64,000 nt of DNA, taken from positions 7,936,001 through 8,000,000 of the forward strand of contig NC_003281.10 of NCBI RefSeq assembly GCF_000002985.6, in the 5' to 3' direction. Position numbers and translations under genes: made by a program. Positions 54,888 to 64,000 of the stretch are shown piece after piece (within the stretch, counting starts at the first letter, position 1; each line of letters starts with the position of its first letter). The notes beneath the pieces were generated by a model, which made no database searches, was not told the DNA's origin, and worked only from the letters and a program-made list of their open reading frames with translations. Source of the stretch: Caenorhabditis elegans. Its lineage: Eukaryota > Nematoda > Chromadorea > Rhabditida > Rhabditidae.

Positions 54888-57800
54888 TCAAAGAAAAGTT
54901 GGATTATGATTACTCAAAAGTCGAACATCTACAACATCAGTTGCAACATCATCATCAATTGTTGACGTGGCAACAAGTACTTCATTATTTCCAATCGTTT
55001 TTGTTGGAGCTGCAGTGGCTATTGAGTTCATTGAGCCATTTACCTGGGAAAATGTGGCTTTTAATTTGTTCCGTATAAGTGTTTTACCCAGAAGCGAAAT
55101 TTTTACGATTTGACACCAAAAATACGGTAACCGGTCTCGACACGACATTTTATTGTAGAACACAAACAAGTGTGCGCCTTTAAAGTGTACTGTATTTTCA
55201 AACTATCCTTGCTGCGAAAATGCCATCGTTTTATTCATCAATTTATTTGTGTTTTATGTTAGTTTTTTTAATAAATCAATACAATTTTATCCAAAAACTA
55301 TATAAAATCTACAAAACTTCCGCATCAATGAAAGTTAGAAATTACCGTACTCTTTAAACGCGCAAACTTTTCTGTATTTTCCACTAATTTGCCGTGTCAA
55401 GACCAGTTACCGTAGATTTAGCACAAAAATTGCAAAATTATATGTCAGAGTAATACTGTCTGCTCGCCAAATATCTTACGAAGACGGCTGAAGATGTGAA
55501 TTTTCGCCATGCCTAAAAAGGTCTCGTAAATTGACACTGTATTTGCTGTTGTGCGTAAAATATGGCGAAAATATCATTTGAAAACTTCTGACTAGAAAAA
55601 TTTTACCACAAAAATTTCAGATGTACCTGATAATTAGAGTTAGTATTCAAATTTGTGATTTTCTTTTCCAATAAAGCTGTTGAAGCTGTTGTTGTTGTCG
55701 TCTTTTTTGTAGAATTTGAACGATTTGATCGATATCTTTGTTGAAGTTGGCCATTTAGTGCACCTGAGATTGTTTTATGAATTTTACTTTTTATGAAACA
55801 GTTTCTAGAAAAACCCTACCGTATAAAATCCAATTAATGGCAGAGTTGGTGAACGGTAGAGCATGAATAAAATACATAATATATACAAAAACTGGTGGAA
55901 CACTACTCGAATTTGCTGAGTTTTCGAGATAAACTGCGAATAATGTAGCCATCCAGAATGGGGTCCAGCATAAAAAATAGAAACATGCAACTGCTAGAGT
56001 GTACAACGAAATGTGCAAAAATGGGATTTGAGAGCTCTGAAAATTTTGGAATTTATTGGGGTTTTGATTCAAACGCAAGAGCAACATATAATACTGATGG
56101 TGCCTCAGTTCTCGGTCGAGACGGTAATCTTCTTTGTGTGCTGCTACCGTCATACTATACCCAGGTAATCTTTTAAATATATTTTTTGTACTTTTTCTAT
56201 GTTTCTTAATTTTTGAATTTTATAAGGCGGATTCCAGGCAAAACAGAAGGAGAGGCAAGCGGACGTGATATGTGACCCTTGAAGTGTATAGTCATAGTTC
56301 TTTGTCTTAGATATATTTGTTCTATTTTGTAATCAGAGCGTTCAAAATTTCATACCTTAAACGTCCTTGTGTGTTCACGGAGTTTGCTGAGAAGTTTCGT
56401 ATAGAAAAAGGCGATGAGAACCAATGGAGTACAATAACAGAGAATGAACTGAAATTTAAAAAAAATGGTAAGTTTTCTTGTATTACAGTAAGCCCAACTG
56501 TAGAAATTGGTTTCAAATTTCAAATCTGTTCAACGAAATGTTTTCAACTTTCTTACTTACCAAGTAAGTAAGTTCAATTACTTTGAGTAATTTTATATAC
56601 CAATTTGTTTCAATCATTCCAAGGTAGAACCGTGTGAAATAATATTTTTATCTCATTTTGAAACTTCAATTCTTTATATACATACATTAAAAAAATAAAA
56701 TTCAATCATTTTTGTGAATTTTTAAATATTTTTTATAAGTACCTGATAAATCGTGAAAGCTGTGAACATTTGTGAGTCGATATCCACTGTGCATTTCTCA
56801 ATTTTCATTCTTGTCAGCATTCCGGGTGCTGGAAAATTTCAATTTAAAGTGGTAAACTCCCCCACCAATCTTCCCATATTTTTCTTCATCATTCTGCCTA
56901 GAGAGCATTCAATTAATCCCGAAAGTATTAGTGAGAACTAATTGAAAACCAAGTAATACACTAAAGAGAGGGAGGGGAAGAAAATTGAATGTAAAATTTG
57001 AAAATAGAATAGAAAAATATTGGTTAACGGCAAAAAGAGATAAATAGATCAATAGGAATGAGAAAGTTTGACAACATTTTAGTGTTTTCTTTGTTTAATA
57101 GTTCAAGTAAACGAATAACATTCAAAAATTGTTATTCCAATTTATTGAAATTAAAATTGACATTTGATTTCTGATACCAAAGATTTTTTAGATAGTAGAA
57201 AACCATTTTTTGCAGTTAAACTTTGTTAGAAATATATTTTTGTCAAAAAAAATTCTCAAGAACTTATGAATATTTCTAGAAAAGCGTAAATAATGTACCT
57301 GTTTCCTTCGCATAAAGTATAATTTCCCGTGCAGTAAAAGACCATAATAACGGGCAGAGTGTGATGAATGCATATACGGCAAGAACTAAACTTTAATTTA
57401 GGAACAAATCATTTATGAAAACACTCACCTAAAAGTATAGTAATTGCAAAATTCCTTGATCTCAACCGTTTTCGCTGTGGATGGCAAACTCCGGCGTACC
57501 GATCAAAACTCATTGCCGTCAGAATGAGAGCACTCAGGATTTTACCGAAATTCTCGAATACTGCATGAAGTTTACATGGTATTTTGCCAAACATCCAGAA
57601 ACCGAGAATCTGGAAAATGAAAGATTATGTAAAATAATAATTATTTTTTGAAGTCAACAAACGTTTTCTGACAGCTTTCTTGTTGCATTCACACTACCTA
57701 CGAATTTCATGTTTCTTTAAAGGTGGAGGCTATGTAAAACTTCTCAGAAAAATTTGGACTTTTTATAAAAATTTACCTGCAAAAGGTGGTGTAATTTCAC

Positions 57801-60435
57801 TGAACTCAATTGTCACCAGGACCAAAAAAAGTTTTCTACAAGTTTAATATTGTAGTTGTGGTTCAATTCATCGTTTAAACATTCTACGGATTTGAACCTG
57901 CACAAATGCTCCGAATTACCAAAAAAGTTTATATTTTCAGAAAATATAAAAATTTTAGAGAACGAAGTGTCGAAGTGTATTTAGAATAAATTTCCACTGA
58001 CAATCCTTCACATTTCAAAACTTTCAGCACTCATAAGTTGTACCATAAAAAATAATTTTCTCCATATATATTCACAAGCGCTTGTACAAGCTACTTATAA
58101 TTTCTAGAACACTATTTAACTTTCCAAAAACCAATCGATTTACCTGATCAATAACCGTAATTGGAAGTGACAAACAAACTCCGAAGTCGACACAAGAAAG
58201 CACAATGACATATATTAATGTGTTATCCAACGTGGCTCGAGACGATCGAATAACATGGTATATTGTAGTTAACACTGCCACATTTCCACAAGTACCTAAA
58301 AATTGTTATTTGTCAATCTAGACACACAAATGATTTTAATATACAAATCAAATTTTTTAAAACAATTTATTTGATAAATAAAAATGCCAAAGTCCAAAAA
58401 CATTGTCACGTAAATACCCACCTAATAAAAATAAAAGAAGGTATGAAACTGCCATTATTACAACATGTAGATCTTCGTGATTGGGAGGAGGTAGAACATC
58501 ATTCACTATATTGTACTTTTTCTGAAAAATTTTTACAAATTGCTGATGAAAAATTTGTCTGAATCTGGTTTGGGCTCAACCGAACGTCCTGGGTCCGATG
58601 TTTTCGGATTCAGGACGTCCGGTAAAATCGTCACAAAATGGAGAGTTTATTTCCAACTGGGTTTTGAATCTAGATCAAATCCCTATCTCAAATGTTTAAA
58701 TGTTTCTGGCATTCTTTGTGCCGGTTCAAAAATCTTATTTCCAACGTTTTTGTCTCTAAAAGTATCACATTTTTAAATGACTTTTCTATAGCTTGATTTC
58801 GTATTTATTCCAATAAAATGTCCTTCTGAATCTCTTTTCTCTAGTCTTCAACACAATGAGCATCAGTACACGAATAGAAAAAATGCACATGGCGATTGGC
58901 ATAATTGATGGGATTCCCGATTTGGTGGAAGAAATGAGACAATGAGAAACAGGAGATAGAAATGGGGAGAATAATTTGATTTTAGGCGGCGGGAAATAAA
59001 ATGGAAAAATGAGAATTGAAGGATTTGGCATGGAATCATGTGTTTTTAGATGAAAAGTGCTTTTGTTCCACAACCAAAAAAGTTGAAGAAAGCGGAAGGA
59101 AACTAATATGAATTTTAGTCTAGAGGACTTAATTTTAAGTTTCTTATGACATCATTCAAAGGTTGATATAAACCCATGAAAAGTTATTTTTGAACTTTTA
59201 TGTGGGAAAAGTTTTCAAAAATCCAGTTTCAAAATTATGACAGGCGAAAACATAACAATTACTAATTATTAATTTTTTAAAAAATTTAAAAGTTTTACTC
59301 AAATATTTGTATCACTGTGGGTTAACAACTTCTCTACTGATGATACTCCACCTTTAAATATCTCAATCCGTTCCAATAAAAACCATGTATCCGTTCCAAT
59401 AAAAACCATGTACATGCTAAAGCCTATATTCCGTGCCGAATCAACAGCAAATCGTTGCTCAGAATACTATATTCTAGTAGATGACATTTCAAGGCATAAG
59501 ATTCTGATGACATTTGTTGCAATATTTTAGAGCGATTGTAGTTTAAATTTTGAGTATACATAATTATTCAAAACATAAATATTGAAGAGAAGCATCTTAT
59601 GCTACAAGAATTATGAGAGGTTTCTAACACATTTTTTAATTTTCAAATATTTCAAATAACTTGATCATCGACACAAATTGAATGTTAATTGGATATGTTC
59701 GGATACTCCCAAAATTCTCAAAGTCATGAAATATCGCTTTTTTTATTACATTTTTTTTAGTTTTTAATTTTCAATAAAGTTGTGATTATAAAAACCAAAA
59801 CCGATGCGTATCAGGTGAAAATAGCAAACAAACAAAAATAATATCCAATTTAGCAACAGAAAAAGTAATCAAGTTTTATTTATTAAAAAATAACCAACAT
59901 TTTTTCCAGTCTTAGTTTTGGCAGCTTCAACAAATTACTTTTTTCTTGAACAAGTGCCGGGCCATACAAAATTTTAGGATTTTTGAACATATAAATTTAT
60001 CGAAGGTCGAGAATCAAGTCCAAAATTTCTGAGCTATAATTTCAAATTGAGTTATCACGGTTGCAAAACAAATGCACAGAGTTTACAGTCACCTAGTTTT
60101 CAAATGTAAACCATATTTTCTCTAGTAGTGCTGTACCCCATTGCTCTCGTTGACTTTAGATTTGAAAAAAAATTGTCAACTGAAAAAATAATTTCCAGTT
60201 ATTTTTTTATAGTTTCGTAAGTAATTTTTGTCGATATCTTCAAAATTAAGCGTTATAAAGTGGAGCAATTTGGTTCAGCACTTATAGAGAAAATACATCA
60301 AATTTATTTTTCCAAAAAATCGATAAAACTCACCATATCATACATAATCTGTGTGACTGAATCCAATCCATTTTCTGAATTCATTGATTGATTCAAATAC
60401 GAATCATCGACATAGTCCACCAAATTTGTAGACAT
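54888..60435 (-). CDS. npr-17: Neuropeptide/opioid-like receptor, rhodopsin-class GPCR
   Basis: Minus-strand exons 60435-60334, 58521-58422, 58295-58144, 57609-57429, 57385-57299, 56828-56743, 56448-56356, 56154-56095, 56036-55820, 55763-55627 and 55043-54888 give 456 residues. Seven membrane helices are visible: TM1 VVIMAVSYLLLFLLGTCGNV, TM2 IYVIVLSCVDFGVCLSLP, TM3 ending SFDRYAG (the DRY motif), TM4 ILLGVLAVYAFITLC, TM5 FILCYCTPLVLIAFFY, TM6 VACFYFLCWTPFWMA, and TM7 SAINWILYG in place of NPxxY. The N-terminus has an N-glycosylation site (NQS). The tail is Ser/Thr/Asn-rich. It resembles somatostatin/opioid/galanin receptors. The symbol is recalled; worm npr-17 is reported as an opioid-type receptor affecting feeding. 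The first intron is 1.8 kb. Confidence 0.82.
55085..55440. repeat. Palindromic MITE-like element, copy 4 (npr-17 intron)
   Basis: Arm 1 (CGGTAACCGGTCTCGACACG, then GCGCCTTTAAAGTGTACTGT) and arm 2 (TTACCGTACTCTTTAAACGC, then GCCGTGTCAAGACCAGTTAC) are inverse copies. It is the same family as at 35180 and 48105. Confidence 0.75.
58522..60333. other. npr-17 intron 1, repeat-containing
   Basis: 1.8 kb. Includes GATACTCCACCTTTAAATA (about 59341), an arm of the kle-2 intron-6 repeat family, and a direct duplication TCCGTTCCAATAAAAACCAT (about 59367 and 59391). Nothing coding is supported. Confidence 0.5.
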
Positions 60436-62022
60436 ATTTGGTAATCTGCAAAATTAAATGGAAATTAACTATGCCGGAAACATGGGAGCTAAAAGTGAAG
60501 AGGGCGTGGTTTCATTAAAGGGGGTAAGCGGATTACGGTAGATTGGGGGAAGAGGAAAACAAGACGACGCGGTTTTTTCAAGAAGACGTGGCAGAAAAAT
60601 GAAGAGGACGCTCGAGACACGGGGCGACATTGAATTAATTAGAAGTGAATGCAAATGAGAATGATGAAATAAGAGAGTGGAATAGAGGGGAGGTGGAGCC
60701 AAATGGAAGACACCTTGAATCTTTAGAGAGCTGTTTTGATTAATTTGTTTGACGACAACTGAGAAATGATGATGATGATGATACTGGTAAAAGGAAGAAG
60801 CTAAGAAATTAAGAAGAAGAAAAAGAAAATGAGATGACGTTGAATACGCACCTTTTCTGCAGAATGAAGAGAGAATGTGGAAATTGAGTTTTGAAGAATT
60901 TTTGATTTGAGGATATGAGCAACAATTGTTCAGAGTACTTAAGAACTTCGCACTTGGTTTAATGACTTTACCGTGACTCGAATTCATTGTTCATTTGGAC
61001 TTTGGGTACATCTAGAACAGATCTGAAATCTGACAGGCAGTTATCAAAAACCCCGATTCGGTCAAAAAAGTTCAGTACGTATGAGTTTCGACAATTAAAA
61101 AAATATTTAGAAAGATAAATTATGTATTCTAAGTTTTGAAACTAAAAAATAGACTGAAAAACGGAAAACTAGAACACCGAAAGTACCAAATACCCAACTA
61201 CCATAAGACAAAATGTTCTTTGCCACCATCACCGAACTACGTTCAAAATCTACATGTTTGAAAACTTCTTGCCTCATTTGGCCACTTTAAAAATTCCGAT
61301 CAGAAAATTGTCAAAAAAAACAAGGATTAAAATTTTTACCGTTGTTTCTGTGTCTACTTTTGCAGTTACACTTGCATGTTACACTGAAAATATTGTATTA
61401 ATTTATTATTTAAAACTAACTATAAGTTTTACATTTAGACGAAATTAACCAACTAAAATGTATTTATTACTTCGTCCTATATGCGACTGGGATAAAAACT
61501 TCCTGGAAACCAAGTTATTTTTGGGAACTTGAATATATCAAATTTCCTGTATGTTTGACTCTCTTCAAGAAAAATGAATGAAAACAGAACCTTCAGAAGT
61601 CTGCCAAGAATGTTCAGGAATCATAAAAATCATTTACTATATATAAAGCGCGTGTCCTTCTGTCCCTATGTAGTTTGATCTCTGATCAGAGCAACGAAAT
61701 TTTGGGAAACCTTATGCTAAATGCGCAGCAGACATCGATCGAGGTGCGCGATAGACACCGTATATCTAATGTGTTTTCTCAAAAAAGTCGGGGGCCGCGC
61801 CGTAGGTGCGGTCCACGGCTGGTAAAATTATAAAAAAAGTTCATAACTTCTCAGTATTGTTTTATTTGCAAAAGCCAATGTCAGCGAGTTTATTCTGTTA
61901 AACGTTCCCTAATAACCGCACATAATCTCCAATAATTGCACAAAATTATCAGTCATTTATGTTTACAAAATTTTTTAACTAAATACAAACAAAGATGCAA
62001 GTGATTCTAAATTTCAAATAAT
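60436..62022. other. npr-17 upstream region and dispersed repeat
   Basis: Includes a purine-rich stretch (60480-60720), whose reverse strand gives a 172-codon ORF I reject as compositional. A dispersed repeat lies at 61633-61826. The npr-17 promoter should be here. Confidence 0.45.
61633..61826 (-). repeat. Dispersed repeat, second copy of kle-2 intron-3 element
   Basis: Starts CATTTACTATATATAAAGCG and ends GGGGGCCGCGCCGTAGGTGC then GGTCCACGGC. Both ends match the element at 7268-7546 in inverse orientation, with a different middle. Confidence 0.6.
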
Positions 62023-62352
62023 TCATTGCTCATTTCTCTTCCACTCTTGCTCCAATCTTTGATGTTTTGCCCACTTTTGCTGATTGGAAGTATCGGAAGA
62101 AGAATCATCAAATGGAATTAATGAACATGACGTCAATGACATAGCAAAATTTAGAGAGTTGAACAATCTCAGAAAGTAGGTAATAGAAACTATTACTATA
62201 ACTAATAAGATCTCACAAACAAACGTATTAGTTTTGAAGCTTATTAATGTCATGTATATGTTAAAGCCGAAGGAAATGAAATAAATTTTTTTTGCCCACT
62301 TAAACATAAAATCTCTATAAATTTTAGCAATATCTAGTTTTTTTCTAAACAT
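62023..62352 (-). CDS. Possible small two-span membrane protein
   Basis: A single-exon ORF of 109 codons. Two hydrophobic stretches (IYFISFGFNIYMTLISF and VCEILLVIVIVSITYFL) lead to a charged C-terminus (KWAKHQRLEQEWKRNEQ). The non-random, charged tail in an AT-rich region favours a real protein, but there is no splice junction or family to confirm it. Confidence 0.45.
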   Translation of the reverse strand: MFRKKLDIAKIYRDFMFKWAKKIYFISFGFNIYMTLISFKTNTFVCEILLVIVIVSITYFLRLFNSLNFAMSLTSCSLIPFDDSSSDTSNQQKWAKHQRLEQEWKRNEQ

Positions 62353-64000
62353 TCAAAAAAAAATATTTAAAAAACGACTGAGTTCTCAAAAAATACGTAT
62401 ACGAAAATTTGCAAAGAAACATAAATCTTAAGGTTTTCAAGATTATTTATTATACAAAAGTACATGAAAACTAATTTTTCAAAGCTTACACCTTATAAGA
62501 GAATGAAATTAAAATTCATAAGGGATTCAGTACCTGACTGGATTTTGTACACTAATGAGCAAAATTACCAATGTTAAAGGTTCAAAAGATAAGACTGCGT
62601 GCTTCTAAGTAAACTGATTAATCATGAAATTCAGAGCTCAGAAATCAAATTATTTGATGAGAAAGGTTTGAAATATTGTGTGATTGCACTAACAGATAAA
62701 GGATAAGAAATTCGAGAAACATTTTTTTTAAGTGGGCAAATTCAAATTTCCCCCAAAAATAACCAAGTATTTGTATACTGCTAAAACTATTAAAGTACGT
62801 TGAAATTTAAATTTCGGTGATTAGTATTGAAATTAAGTTCCTAAATACACCTAGAAAAAACTAACAAAAAATAATCAAGTGGGCGTGGGAGCTTGTTTCA
62901 ACTATTGTTTTTGTTAATTTTCCATGCACTTTTACAAAAAACTTTACAGTAATAATTGTGAGCTTCTGTCATTTAATGGGAAATGTGCACAAAAAGTAAA
63001 TAAGCAAAAAAATGTCAGAAAGGTAATTAAAGAATCTAGAGGTAAACTCTTTTGACTGATACTCAATTCTTAACATTAAATAAACTGTCCTAGTAGAGCA
63101 AAACCGGTTTTATTAAATTGAAAAATTAAAATGAAGAGCGCTAAATTTTAAGTTAAAATATATTTTTGATTTTAATTTCCTCTCAAAATCTCTCAGGACT
63201 GATTTTATCAAGACTAATTTTCAAAAATAGAAAAATCTGTCTAGCGAAATGCAATATTTTTAGAATAACTCACTTTTAAACTAGATGTTTTTGAATTCAT
63301 CCTCAATTGAGCATGAATCTTAGGGCAAAAAAAGGGAAATAAATGACATCAGAAGAAGGAATAAAAATAAAAATGAATAGAAATAAGAATCAATTGTGTT
63401 TCCAAGGAGAATAATGCAAAGGATATTTGCAACAAAAAAAGAAACAAAATTATTCATTTCTTTTTCAAATTAAAATAGAAAAGCTTAGCCCTTCGGTCAT
63501 TGGCAATAAATTGTGCATACAATAAATAAAACGAAAAAGTCTTCAACATATTTTTGGAATTCATGTTGCATTTTCTTGAAAAAAAAATGAAATAGAGAAA
63601 GTTAACAAAGAAACGAATAGAAAATTATATTAGATAGAAATTATTTTTGAATTAAGAAAAGGAATTAAATAAATTTTAACCTTGTTCGGTCAGTTTTGCC
63701 GGTCGGTAGAACAGTCCATTTTCTATAGTTCATATTACTACTTTGAAGTGATTTCAATAGCTTAGTTCTTGTGAATTGTTGCCCAAAAAAAAAGAAGCTG
63801 ATCTACATTCATTTAAAAATAAATATAGGTAGATTGTCGAGACACAGCACAAACTCCAGACGTATCACAATTAAGAGCGGGCGGCGGTGGCGGGTGAAGT
63901 TATAAAAAAACTGGATAAAATGACAAAAAAGGAATAAAAAACGGAAAAGTTCAATTTCGAGACTCGCCGCTCAATTTTAATTAATGAAAAGGAATATAGG
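62353..64000. other. AT-rich intergenic, right edge
   Basis: 1.65 kb of very AT-rich DNA. A GC-rich patch (GAGCGGGCGGCGGTGGCGGG, about 63876) near the edge may belong to a promoter outside the window. I see no gene. Confidence 0.5.

Noticed and set aside
60469-60987. 172-codon minus ORF upstream of npr-17
   Set aside because: Composition is Ser/Leu/His/Pro from a purine-rich stretch; no domain, signal or splice pattern, and it sits where a promoter is expected.
1-64000. CRISPR arrays, bacterial operons or IS elements
   Set aside because: No regularly spaced direct repeats of that kind; introns and trans-splice sites show a nuclear nematode genome.

Overview
The window is nematode genomic DNA and almost certainly Caenorhabditis elegans, from a chromosome III-like gene cluster. 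The evidence is an AT-rich base composition, dozens of 42-60 nt introns ending in TTTCAG, SL-type trans-splice acceptors just upstream of start codons, a cuticle collagen, a nematode F-box/FBA gene, and a gene order I recognise: RanGAP, condensin II kleisin, omega GST, cuticle collagen, adenylate kinase, eEF1B, aconitase, clp-1 calpain and the npr-17 receptor. Gene models below were assembled by hand from splice consensus, reading phase and family similarity. Names are recalled from the known worm genes, not searched.

Layout. 1-9307 (+): 3' end of RanGAP, a galactocerebrosidase-like GH59 hydrolase, then a probable operon of an FMC1-like ATP-synthase assembly factor and the condensin II subunit kle-2. 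9595-15599: gsto-1 (-), collagen col-90 (+), adenylate kinase let-754 (-). 16722-22972: four small nematode genes without clear function, one split by a 2.4 kb intron carrying a 1.4 kb inverted-repeat element. 23266-30577: a compact Maverick/Polinton virus-like transposon. 30642-41693: an unknown membrane protein, two small proteins with a C-terminal membrane segment, an F-box protein, eEF1B and mitochondrial aconitase. 42471-42543: tRNA-Phe. 45169-60435: Gly-rich calpain clp-1, a multi-KH RNA-binding protein and the GPCR npr-17. 62023-62352: a small membrane ORF. The last 1.6 kb has no gene I can support.

The most interesting object is the Maverick/Polinton. Its boundaries are exact: a perfect 6-bp target duplication (AGAGTT), long terminal inverted repeats of about 0.73-0.81 kb with only a few mismatches where I compared them, and six ORFs packed between them. 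These are a capsid-type protein, an FtsK/HerA-type packaging ATPase, a DDE integrase with a C-terminal chromodomain, a secreted/type I membrane glycoprotein, and two or three small or basic proteins. There is no recognisable protein-primed DNA polymerase B, protease or penton gene, so it looks non-autonomous yet intact and recent. The membrane glycoprotein is unusual for a transposon and suggests an enveloped or membrane-interacting stage. Two ATGA stop-start overlaps, two divergent start codons 20 nt apart, and tRNA-like A/B boxes in each TIR are further oddities.

Dispersed repeats are common. A palindromic MITE-like family with arms containing CGGTCTCGACACGAC recurs at least four times between 35 and 55.5 kb. 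A second inverted-repeat family lies in kle-2 and other introns. A third repeat is shared by kle-2 intron 3 and the region near 61.7 kb.
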